A DNA stretch of 64,000 bases from Bradyrhizobium sp. Rc3b (lineage in GTDB: Bacteria > Pseudomonadota > Alphaproteobacteria > Rhizobiales > Xanthobacteraceae): the NCBI RefSeq assembly GCF_900114915.1, contig NZ_FOUS01000019.1, positions 1 to 64,000 of the forward strand, read 5' to 3'. This document shows positions 51,247 through 59,129 of the stretch, piece by piece. The first letter of the stretch is position 1, and every line of letters begins with the position of its first letter. The position numbers and the translations under genes were made by a program. The notes under the pieces are model-generated. The model was not told the DNA's origin and did no database searches. It was given only the letters and a program-made list of their open reading frames with translations.

Positions 51247-51480
51247 ATGCCTCTCGCGTCCTATCAGACATCGGTCCCGGTGGTCGTCGACGACGCCAAG
51301 TGCATCGCCGACAAGGGCTGCACCGTCTGCGTCGACGTCTGCCCGCTCGACGTGCTTCGCATCAGCGACATGACCAACAAGGCCTATATGGCCTATGACG
51401 AGTGCTGGTACTGCATGCCCTGCGAGGCTGATTGCCCGACCGGCGCCGTCACCGTGAACATTCCCTATCTCTTGAGGTAG
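51247..51480 (+). CDS. AprB-like small ferredoxin with two 4Fe-4S clusters
   Basis: 77 residues. Cysteines 19, 25, 28 and 32 (C-x5-C-x2-C-x3-C) and 53, 56, 59 and 63 (C-x2-C-x2-C-x3-C, in CWYCMPCEADCP) can hold two 4Fe-4S clusters. The second block and the CW pair resemble the AprB subunit, but the first block has a wider spacing than the common one. It should be the electron carrier of the AprA-like subunit, fed by the reductase upstream. CAGGAGA precedes the ATG. Confidence 0.85.
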   Translation: MPLASYQTSVPVVVDDAKCIADKGCTVCVDVCPLDVLRISDMTNKAYMAYDECWYCMPCEADCPTGAVTVNIPYLLR

Positions 51481-51482
51481 TC

Positions 51483-52460
51483 ATGTCGAGCCCGTTCGAA
51501 TCCTATGACGATCTCGAAGACGCCGACGAGCGGTTGCAAGCCGCAGATCCAGCCGAGCGGCGCGTCGCCATCATTGCGCTCGGCCATTCCGGCGATCCGG
51601 TTGCGGTTACGCATCTCGCCAACATGGTGTCAGATCCCGACGCGGGCGTGCGCCAGCAGGTCGCGATGGCGCTTGGCGAGTTCGACGGGCGGGAAGCGGC
51701 GAGTGCACTCGTCAAGCTGCTCGTCGACCCTGAGAGAATCGTGGCGTCGGCCGCAGCCGACAGTGTGGCCGAATTCAAGGACCCCGCCTGCGCCGAAATC
51801 ATCCTGCCGCTGGTCAAGCATGCCCACGCTTTCGTCCGCATGGGCGCGCTGCGCGCGCTCAAGGAGTTGCGCCGCAAGGACACGCTGAAGCCCGCGCTGG
51901 AAGCGCTCCAGGATGGTGACGCGGCCGTCCGCGTGCAGGCGATCGGCGTCATCGGTTTCCTGAAGCTCGAAGAATCGATCCCGGCGCTCACCGCGCTGAT
52001 CCATGATCCCGACGCCCATGTACGCCGCGCCGCCGTGAGCGCGCTCGCCTTCTCGCAGATGAAGCCGGCGGCCGAGACGATCACCCGCGCACTCAGGGAT
52101 GCGGACTGGATGGTCCGGGAGATGGCAGCCGAGACCCTCGGGCTCAACGTCAATGGTTCGCTCGCCGCCGATCAGCTTATCGTCTCACTTGCCGACGAGT
52201 TTTGGCAGGTGCGGCTCAAGGCGATCCGCAGCCTCGGCAAGATGAAGGTCGAGCGCGCCCTGCGTCCGATCGGTAACTGCATCAACCATGAGCAGGCGAA
52301 TTTGCGGAAGGAGGCGGCTGCCGCGCTCGGCGAGATCGCCGCCCCCGAGGGCGAGGCATACCTCGTGGTGATCGCCAACGATCCTGATCCCGACGTGCGC
52401 AAGAACGCGCGCTGGGCGCTTCAGCAGATCGCTGCGCGCAAGGGGAAGGCGGGGTCGTAG
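51483..52460 (+). CDS. HEAT-repeat protein
   Basis: 325 residues with about nine HEAT (PBS-lyase-like) repeats of about 31 residues, for example DPDAGVRQQVAMALGEF, DPDAHVRRAAVSALAF and DPDPDVRKNARWALQQI. No signal peptide. It starts 2 bases after the ferredoxin stop and so is made with it. It probably acts as a scaffold, or as a maturation or insertion factor for the AprBA-like enzyme; this is inference from the operon. Confidence 0.85.
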   Translation: MSSPFESYDDLEDADERLQAADPAERRVAIIALGHSGDPVAVTHLANMVSDPDAGVRQQVAMALGEFDGREAASALVKLLVDPERIVASAAADSVAEFKDPACAEIILPLVKHAHAFVRMGALRALKELRRKDTLKPALEALQDGDAAVRVQAIGVIGFLKLEESIPALTALIHDPDAHVRRAAVSALAFSQMKPAAETITRALRDADWMVREMAAETLGLNVNGSLAADQLIVSLADEFWQVRLKAIRSLGKMKVERALRPIGNCINHEQANLRKEAAAALGEIAAPEGEAYLVVIANDPDPDVRKNARWALQQIAARKGKAGS

Positions 52461-52647
52461 GGTGGAAAGGGCCAGTACAACTTTATTGCACCATTGTGCC
52501 AGGCCGCGACACGTGCCAGGTCAATTCGATCACCTGCCGCCTGTCGAATAGCTTGCACGACGTGCGCACCTGGATCAAGGAAAGTCTTCCGACAGTAACG
52601 TCAGCAGGCGTCTCAAGATTTGCAGGCCCCTGACAATCGGGGCGGTT

Positions 52648-53040
52648 TCATGTCTTGCTCTCGCGCAACTCAGCTTTCAGAACCTTGCCGTTTGCATTGC
52701 GCGGCAGCGGTGTCGTGCGCAGCATGATCGCCGCTGCCAATATCCGGGGACAACCATCGGTCCGGCGATCCACAGCTCGCCCGGCGTGCCCCTGGAAACT
52801 TCGATACCGGTGTCATCGACGAGCTTGATCCGGCCGCAAGGTACGCTCATTCCGACGCTGTCGATATGTCCGCGCCACTGCGTTCGCGGCATGATGGTCG
52901 CGGGCGAGGTTGTCTCGGTTGCCCCATAGGCGCTGAGCAGCTGCAGATGCGGCAGTCTCGCCGCCAGCATCTCGATGGTGGCAACCGGCGTCGGCGCGCC
53001 GCCGTCGCTGATCATCTTCGATGAACCGACCAGAGGCGTG
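52648..53040 (-). pseudogene. Acyl-CoA ligase remnant
   Basis: On the minus strand one frame reads SKMISDGGAPTP, then LQLLSAYGATETTSPA, then GELWIAGPMVVPGYWQ, which are mid-protein blocks of adenylate-forming ligases. A different frame ends with LPRNANGKVLKAELRES and a stop, the C terminus of such a protein. The section between GYWQ and the C-terminal lysine motif (about 80 residues) is missing and the two parts are out of frame, so the gene is broken. The N-terminal half is also absent. Confidence 0.7.
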
Positions 53041-53060
53041 GATGTCGGCGCGATCCCGCA
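53002..53060 (+). pseudogene. Possible fragment of a sugar ABC ATPase
   Basis: The plus strand reads IIFDEPTRGVDVGAIPQLH, very like the Walker B region of RbsA/MglA-type ATPases. Nothing else of the protein remains on either side. It overlaps the edge of the ligase remnant, so this may be a deletion junction. A chance match cannot be excluded. Confidence 0.35.
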
Positions 53061-53134
53061 GCTTCATGCCTCGGTCGCACCAAGCAGGAATTCAAACCCA
53101 GCATCACTGGTCGGAGGACTGCGGGGCAGCAGCC

Positions 53135-53857
53135 TTAAGAGTGCTCGTCCAGATACGTGACTTTGGCGGCGAGCTGATAGCCACCATTGCGCACCGTCTT
53201 GAAAATGTGGTTCGCGCCATTCTCTGAAAGTTTGCGCCGCAGTCGACTGATCAGCACATCGATGGATCTGTCGAGGACGTCTCCGTCGCGCCCGCGTGTC
53301 AGCTCGAGCAGTTGATCTCGGGACAGCACGCGACCGGGACGATCGAGAAAGGTCAACAGGAGATCAAACTCGGCGCCGGTCAAGTCGATCGAACCACCTT
53401 GCGGACTGATCACCGACCGGGCGGACGGGTCGGCAGCGAATCCCTCGAAGAGATAGCGCCCCTTTCCGCCCGGAGAGGAGCGATCATTCTCGCCCCGCCG
53501 GAGGACGGCCCGGATGCGGGCGATCAGTTCGCGCGGGTTGAACGGCTTGCCAAGATAGTCGTCGGCGCCGATCTCCAGGCCGATGATCCGATCCACGTCT
53601 TCCTTCAGAGCGGTGAGTAGAATGACGGGGACTCGGGATCGTCTGGACCGGAGATCGCGACAAAGATCGAGGCCGGATCCGTCGGGAAGCATCACGTCAA
53701 GCACGATCAGATCGATCTGGCTCGTGGCGATCCGCTCGTGCACCTCGGCGCACCTCGACGCGAGCTGCACCCGAAAGCCTTGCTCCTTGATGTAGCGAGC
53801 AAGGAGCTTTCGGATCTCTAAATCATCATCGACGACAAGGATTTGTGGAACGTGCAT
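53135..53857 (-). CDS. OmpR-type response regulator without adjacent kinase
   Basis: 240 residues. Receiver domain with ILVVDDD, phosphorylation Asp in IVLDVMLPDG (near residue 54) and KPF, then a winged-helix DNA-binding domain (VLSRDQLLELTRGRDGD...DVLISRLRRKL). It is very close to the regulator at 58145-58873, and the two probably arose by duplication. No histidine kinase gene is next to it, so it may use the kinase of the paralogue. Confidence 0.93.
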   Translation of the reverse strand: MHVPQILVVDDDLEIRKLLARYIKEQGFRVQLASRCAEVHERIATSQIDLIVLDVMLPDGSGLDLCRDLRSRRSRVPVILLTALKEDVDRIIGLEIGADDYLGKPFNPRELIARIRAVLRRGENDRSSPGGKGRYLFEGFAADPSARSVISPQGGSIDLTGAEFDLLLTFLDRPGRVLSRDQLLELTRGRDGDVLDRSIDVLISRLRRKLSENGANHIFKTVRNGGYQLAAKVTYLDEHS

Positions 53858-54340
53858 AGGGCCGGTTTAGTCCGGTTCGAGCAACTGGAAGAGTATTATT
53901 TGTAACGAAGGCTGTCCCCCAATTCGCGTGGACATCTTTCGACACAAATGGCGGTCGAGTAGCAACATTAGGTCATCCGCGGCCAGATTCCGAGCCATGT
54001 AGCCCGTCTATCAAAAGCGCAGGGTCACAATATGGGGGTCTGAATGCGCTCCGCCGCCGGTTTTAACCAGTCTCGGTCACATAAGTCGTTTCCGTACCAG
54101 CGCCGGGGGCCTCTTGGATTTGGCGTATCGCGGCTGCTCGGCATGTCGTGCTCGCTCCTTCGGGTTGTGGCGATCCCGGTGACGCACGCTTTCGGCGAGA
54201 ACGTTCCAAGTGCGTTCTTCCTGATCGTCCGCGCTCTCCGGCCTCTGAGACTGCTATTGTGCCGGCAGGCGCGCGCGAAGATCCCATACGACCCGCGTAA
54301 CCGGCTCTGCGCCGAGATCGCTGCGAGCCGGAAGCAAACG
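53858..54340. other. Gap without a supported gene
   Basis: A frame open through this region joins the lipoprotein gene, but its residues do not look like a protein family and there is no good ribosome binding site. The region should hold the promoters of the leftward response regulator and the rightward lipoprotein. Confidence 0.4.
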
Positions 54341-55189
54341 GTGGGTGCCCGAAACAAGGCGATGTGGTTGGCGGCCGTGCCGATCCTTGCCGTGCTACCT
54401 GGCTGCGCGACTCCCGCACTGGTGCAGGGCAACGGCCTCTCCTCATACGATGGGTTGAAGCAGTCCGACGGAAAGATCACCAAGTCCCGCCTTCAGGTGA
54501 AGAAGGAGCAGGTAGCGGCAGCAAAAACCATCAACGTCGCACCGACAGCATTCCCAGCGCATGTTGCGCCCGACCTGACGCACGAACAGCGCGTCCTTGT
54601 TGCCAATACGGTTAGTCGCGCCCTGTGCATCAACTTGAGCGATCGATTCAGACTGGTGCCGCCCGATCAGCGGGCAGATTTGACGGTGCGTGCGGCCATT
54701 ACGCGCGCTACGCCGACTGATGAAGTCGCCGCTGGCGTCTCGGCTGCTGCGAGTCTCGGATCGAGCTTCGTCGATGCGAGCGTGCCGATTCCGGTGCCGC
54801 GCATTCCCGTAGGCTTGGGGGATATGTCCATCGAAGCTGAGGCCGTCGACGCCGCGGGGCGGCAGCAGGCCGCCATGGTCTGGGGAAGAGGAGCGACCGC
54901 CTTTTTCAGTACACCGAGGGCATCGAAAGCGAGTGACGCCTACGACCTCGCCCGGGACTTCGGCGACGACTTTGCGAAGATGCTCAGTAAGGGCGAAAGC
55001 CCCTTCGAGGGCTTCAGCATCGACATACCCTCTTTGGAGAAAGTCGGTTCGAACATCGGTCTCGCCCCCAAATACGTGGCCTGCGAAGTGTATGGCCGAG
55101 CGCCTGGCATCGCTGGCCTGGTCGGCGGCAAGCTCGGACTTCCTCCTGAATGGACCGACGACGGTCCGGCGGCGACGCGAAAGCGGTGA
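54341..55189 (+). CDS. DUF3313-like lipoprotein
   Basis: About 282 residues from a GTG (GGAAG eight bases upstream) or 275 from the ATG at 54362. A lipoprotein signal ends at AVLPGC, with the cysteine near residue 22. The body has CINLSDRFRLVPPDQRADLTV, DVAAGVSAAASLGSSFVDAS and VSLDP-like blocks that remind me of DUF3313 outer-membrane lipoproteins. Its function is not known. The small membrane protein gene follows after 7 bases. Confidence 0.75.
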   Translation: MGARNKAMWLAAVPILAVLPGCATPALVQGNGLSSYDGLKQSDGKITKSRLQVKKEQVAAAKTINVAPTAFPAHVAPDLTHEQRVLVANTVSRALCINLSDRFRLVPPDQRADLTVRAAITRATPTDEVAAGVSAAASLGSSFVDASVPIPVPRIPVGLGDMSIEAEAVDAAGRQQAAMVWGRGATAFFSTPRASKASDAYDLARDFGDDFAKMLSKGESPFEGFSIDIPSLEKVGSNIGLAPKYVACEVYGRAPGIAGLVGGKLGLPPEWTDDGPAATRKR

Positions 55190-55196
55190 CGCGGCT

Positions 55197-55334
55197 ATGG
55201 ACGACCGGAACGACGGACGCTGCCTGCACGGATCAACCGCGAAGGTCGCCATGATGACGGTCATCCTCGCCGTCGTGTACGGGGCTGTAGCTTATGTTGG
55301 TTTTTCGCTGTTCAGGACGGGATGGCCCGGATGA
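55197..55334 (+). CDS. Small single-pass membrane protein
   Basis: 45 residues (MDDRNDGRCLHG start) with one hydrophobic segment, MMTVILAVVYGAVAYVGFSL. It lies 7 bases after the lipoprotein stop in the same direction. No family is recognised. It is short, so it could be a chance frame, but composition and position favour a real gene. Confidence 0.5.
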   Translation: MDDRNDGRCLHGSTAKVAMMTVILAVVYGAVAYVGFSLFRTGWPG

Positions 55335-55416
55335 CCATCCCAATCATTCCTCAGCCTTCTCGCGAGTCGGATTAGGCTTGCTGATCGTGACGACTGTGTG
55401 CCTGTCCAGATTGGTC

Positions 55417-55528
55417 ATGCGCTTGTTCGCGCTCCTTTTGACGACCGTTCTTCTTTGCGGATGCGCCCTCCCTGTTTCCGCGCGATGTTGTTCCGAAACG
55501 CCTCATCGACGAGGCCGAACTCGCGGGA
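55417..55528 (+). other. Lipoprotein signal peptide out of frame with the patatin gene
   Basis: ATG at 55417 starts MRLFALLLTTVLLCGCALP, a good lipoprotein signal with lipobox LCGC. This frame then runs into non-family sequence. The next frame reads PRDVVPKRLIDEAELAGMPN and continues into the patatin domain. One extra base in the TTT at 55475-55477 explains the shift. Confidence 0.6.
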
Positions 55529-56647
55529 ATGCCGAACATTCGGGTATGGGGAGACGCTCCGCCGGAAGCGCTTGCCGCGCTCTCCACGACCGAGCAGCCG
55601 GGGACAGCGCCAGGTGCCGCGGCATTTCAATCGGGCCGGCTGAATATTCTCACAATCTCTGGCGGGGGAGATAATGGTTCCTTTGGCGCCGGTCTTTTGG
55701 TCGGCTGGGGCGATGCCGGCACGAGACCTGAGTTTGATCTCGTCACCGGGGTTAGCGCCGGGGCTTTGACGGCTCCGTTGGTCTATCTCGGGCGGAGCAG
55801 GGACACGGCACTGAAGGAGGTCTTCACGCGATATGAGCGCAGCGATATCTACGATCCCGGCGTTATCGCGCCGCTGCTTGGATCGGGCTTGGTCGACAGC
55901 TCTCCGCTCGAAAGCCTGATCGCAAAATATGTCGATGATCGCTTTCTCCGCGAAGTCGCCAACGAGCGGAGAAAGGGAAGGGTATTGCTCGTCGGAACGA
56001 CCAATCTGGACGCGCAGCGCCCGGTCCTGTGGGATATGGGCCGCATCGCAATGAGCGATCATCCTCAAGCCTTGAACTTCTTTCGCAAAATCCTGCTGGC
56101 TTCCGCGTCCGTACCCGGCGCTTTTCCTCCCGTGCGCATCAAAGTCAGAGCTGGAGATCGAACCTACGAGGAGCTGCACGTCGACGGAGGTGTGACTCAG
56201 CAAGTCTTCGTGCCTCGACCTTCGACAATCATCCGCAGGGACGCCTCGACCAAACGAACCGCTGCGCGACTATTCATCATCCGAAACGGAAAGATCAGCC
56301 CGGAATGGGAAGCCGTAGAACCGGGCATTTTCTCGATTTCACTGAGATCGATCTCCACCCTGATAAAGAACCAGAGCATCGGAGATCTTTACCGGATCTA
56401 TGCGAAAGCAAAGATCGACGGTGTCAACTTCAACCTTGCGGCGATACCATCGACTTTTGGTGCGACGAGGGAGAAGTCATTCGAGCCGGGATATATGCAA
56501 GCACTGTATGAGGAAGGCTATCGTTCAGGGTTCGCAGGCTATCACTGGATGAAAGCGCCTCCTGGAATAGCAAAGAACCCGGAGCCGATAAGTAGCACAC
56601 CCGGTTCGGCATCCCTCTCGGCGGGCCAGGGCGCGGAACTCAGGTAG
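55529..56647 (+). CDS. Patatin-like phospholipase (start probably lost by a frameshift)
   Basis: 372 residues from the first in-frame ATG. Patatin motifs: oxyanion loop SGGGDNGSFGAG (near residue 43), nucleophile GVSAG (near residue 74), and DGG (near residue 219), giving a Ser-Asp dyad. It probably cuts phospholipids at the cell envelope. Homologues I know of begin with a lipoprotein signal; here the signal lies just upstream in another frame, so the gene is either mutated, or the sequence has an error of one base, or a true cytosolic version is made. Confidence 0.8.
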   Translation: MPNIRVWGDAPPEALAALSTTEQPGTAPGAAAFQSGRLNILTISGGGDNGSFGAGLLVGWGDAGTRPEFDLVTGVSAGALTAPLVYLGRSRDTALKEVFTRYERSDIYDPGVIAPLLGSGLVDSSPLESLIAKYVDDRFLREVANERRKGRVLLVGTTNLDAQRPVLWDMGRIAMSDHPQALNFFRKILLASASVPGAFPPVRIKVRAGDRTYEELHVDGGVTQQVFVPRPSTIIRRDASTKRTAARLFIIRNGKISPEWEAVEPGIFSISLRSISTLIKNQSIGDLYRIYAKAKIDGVNFNLAAIPSTFGATREKSFEPGYMQALYEEGYRSGFAGYHWMKAPPGIAKNPEPISSTPGSASLSAGQGAELR

Positions 56648-56897
56648 CGAGATCCCTCGGGGGCCTTCGCCACATCAAGTCAGCCTCCACCCTGGTTCAT
56701 TGGGGCTTTCCAGGGCGGAGGCTTAGCGAAGCTCAAGCCTGAGAAGCATGCGCCCGCAGCTGACAACTATGCATGTCCATCTGGGCCGTATTGCGGAGAA
56801 TTATTTCCGAAGTTTGCGCAAGAGATGCGCGGACGGCTGAGCGCGGTGGCTCGTCCGCGAGGGCATCCAGGCTCTCCGACGCCACAGAGGACACGAA

Positions 56898-58148
56898 TCA
56901 ATGTGGCTCCGCCGGGAGCAACTGCGTAGCCGGCAACGTCACGGTCTGAATCAGCCCACGCAGAGAACCGTTCTCGATCTTGATGCTGCCTCCGGCCCGC
57001 TGGATGATCTCTCTTGCGATCGTCAAGCCTAGTCCGGCACCGTCGAACTGCTTCATGCGCGCTCGGTCGACGCGGAAAAACGGCTCGAAAACCTGGCCGA
57101 TGAGACCGGGTGGGATGCCTGGCCCATCATCGTCGATCACCACGATGATTTCCGTCGCAGTGCTCTGAACGGCGACCCGGGCTTTCTTCCCATGGGTTGC
57201 CGCATTGATGATCAGGTTCCTGAAGGCGCGACTTAATCCTGTTCGGTTCGCCTGCGCGGTCCCTGCCGCGGCGCGCGTCAAAGTGATGTCATACGACAGG
57301 GTCCGAAGCTCGTCCACGAGGTCGGAAATGAGAATGTCCAGTCGGATGGGTTCGGGGGCCGATTTGCCGGATTCCTCCCTCACAAGAAGGATTGCGCTAT
57401 CCGCGATCCGGTCAAGCTCGTCGATATCCTTCAACCACATTTCGCGGTCCTCGTCGTTCTCTACGAACTCCGCACGTAGACGCATACGCGTGATCGGTGT
57501 CCGCAAATCGTGGCCGGCCGCGGCGACGAGACGCATCCGGCTCTCCATTGCCCCTTTCAGGCGCGAGGAGAGCGAATTCAGCGCTCTGGCCGCGACCCGT
57601 ACCTCGGCCGGCCCGGTCATTGCGAGTTCCGGAAGCACGGCGTCGGGTCCGACGGTCTCGATTGCACGTTCGAGAAGGACGAGAGGCTTGACCATCCGGT
57701 TCGCGAAGAAGAGAGCGACTGCCATCGTACCAAGCGTGGTCACCGCGAGCCAGATCAGGAGTAGATGGAAGACGCCGCCTCCTGGAGGCAAATCCGTGAT
57801 CTGCGTAACGATCCACCCTTGGTCCAATGGAATGGACAGAAGCGGCAGGTCGTCCTTGCGAGACACGATAACGTCGCGTGGAGTTCCTCGAGTCGTCAGC
57901 GCGTCGCGAAGCCAAGAGGTGAGGTTGGATTCGACCTTGCCGCCAGCCGCAGCCTGCTGAACGACGACCAACTTGGGAGCGATCCGGTTGGCTTGGGTCA
58001 ACAGCTCTATCTGTTCGACGAGTGGACCAATTGCTTGTCGTTCGTTGGGCGGATCGAACAGGTAGATGAGGATGCCGGTCAGGATGCAGACCACCGAGAT
58101 GATCACGACGGTGAGAAGCACGGCGAGCTTGGCGCGCAAAGTGTTCAC
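56898..58148 (-). CDS. Sensor histidine kinase
   Basis: 416 residues. Two membrane segments (VVIISVVCILTGILIYLF and near residue 130-150) bracket a periplasmic sensor region of about 100 residues. HAMP-like linker; the phosphorylated His in AAGHDLRTPITRM (near residue 215); ATP-binding N, G1 and G2 boxes RNLIINAATHG, DDDGPGIPP and GAGLGLTIAREI. Partner of the response regulator that overlaps its start. It lies upstream of an RND efflux pair that the system may control. Confidence 0.93.
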   Translation of the reverse strand: MNTLRAKLAVLLTVVIISVVCILTGILIYLFDPPNERQAIGPLVEQIELLTQANRIAPKLVVVQQAAAGGKVESNLTSWLRDALTTRGTPRDVIVSRKDDLPLLSIPLDQGWIVTQITDLPPGGGVFHLLLIWLAVTTLGTMAVALFFANRMVKPLVLLERAIETVGPDAVLPELAMTGPAEVRVAARALNSLSSRLKGAMESRMRLVAAAGHDLRTPITRMRLRAEFVENDEDREMWLKDIDELDRIADSAILLVREESGKSAPEPIRLDILISDLVDELRTLSYDITLTRAAAGTAQANRTGLSRAFRNLIINAATHGKKARVAVQSTATEIIVVIDDDGPGIPPGLIGQVFEPFFRVDRARMKQFDGAGLGLTIAREIIQRAGGSIKIENGSLRGLIQTVTLPATQLLPAEPH

Positions 58149-58873
58149 GACGGGAAATCCTGCAGCCCGACCTTTGCGACGAGCTGATATCCGCCGTTGC
58201 GAACCGTCTTGAAGAGCGGTGGCATCCCGGGCCTGTCCAATTTGCGCCTCAAGCGGCTGACAAGGACGTCGATAGAGCGATCGAAGACGTCTCCTTCCCG
58301 GCCGCGCGTGAGATCCAGCAGCTGATCTCGCGAAAGCACGCGACCCGGTCTGTCCAGGAAGACCTGCAACAGGTCGAATTCCGCGCCGGTCAATTCGAGT
58401 GCATTGCCTTGTCCGTCGATAACGCTGCGCAATTGCGGATCGGCCGTGAGCCCGTCGAACCGGTACCTTCTTGTCTCTTGGGCTCGGAGATTTCTTTCCG
58501 AGCGGCGCCGCAAGACGGCACGAATTCTGGCGACCAACTCTCTCGGATTGAACGGCTTTCCCAGATAATCGTCGGCTCCCATCTCCAGCCCGACGATGCG
58601 ATCGACATCTTCCTTGAGCGCCGTCAGGAGGATGACCGGAGTCGTGTTCCGCTTCGCGCGCAAATCGCGGCAGGCGTCGAGCCCGGAGCCGTCCGGAAGC
58701 ATGACGTCCAGAACCACCAGATCGATCTGGTCTCCCGCGAGGCGCTCGCGCATTTCAGCGCAGCTTGCAGCCAGAACGACGCGAAACGACTGGCTTTCCA
58801 CGTAACGCGCGAGCAGCTTTCGGATCTCGGGATCGTCGTCGACCACTAGAATTTGGGAGGTTTCTTCGCTCAT
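58145..58873 (-). CDS. OmpR-type response regulator
   Basis: 242 residues with receiver (ILVVDDDPEIRKLL, phospho-Asp in VVLDVMLPDGSG, KPF) and winged-helix (VLSRDQLLDLTRGREGD) domains. Its stop overlaps the start of the histidine kinase gene. It shares most residues with the orphan regulator at 53135-53857. It is divergent from the RND genes and could regulate them. Confidence 0.95.
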   Translation of the reverse strand: MSEETSQILVVDDDPEIRKLLARYVESQSFRVVLAASCAEMRERLAGDQIDLVVLDVMLPDGSGLDACRDLRAKRNTTPVILLTALKEDVDRIVGLEMGADDYLGKPFNPRELVARIRAVLRRRSERNLRAQETRRYRFDGLTADPQLRSVIDGQGNALELTGAEFDLLQVFLDRPGRVLSRDQLLDLTRGREGDVFDRSIDVLVSRLRRKLDRPGMPPLFKTVRNGGYQLVAKVGLQDFPS

Positions 58874-59129
58874 GGACGCCGTTCATGATGGCTCGGGGGA
58901 TTTTGTTCTACCGCGAAGTCGGGTCGAAAGAAGCCGGAATTCGTAACGAAACGCCCCAAGGCTCCAATCCAGCAATGTTTCGACACAATCGGGGTCCCGC
59001 CGAGACGATCCGACACAAATTGTTCGACGTGAGCAAACCTCCCGTCCTACCTGCATCGTCGCCGGTCGTTCGGAAGTGGGCGGTTGGCGAGGCATTGGGG
59101 CGTCGACGGTGAGTGGAGGAATTGCTGGC

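Noticed and set aside
49470..51480. True dissimilatory APS reductase (aprBA)
   Set aside because: Both subunits are shorter than the real enzyme and no sat, qmo, hdr or dsr genes are present.
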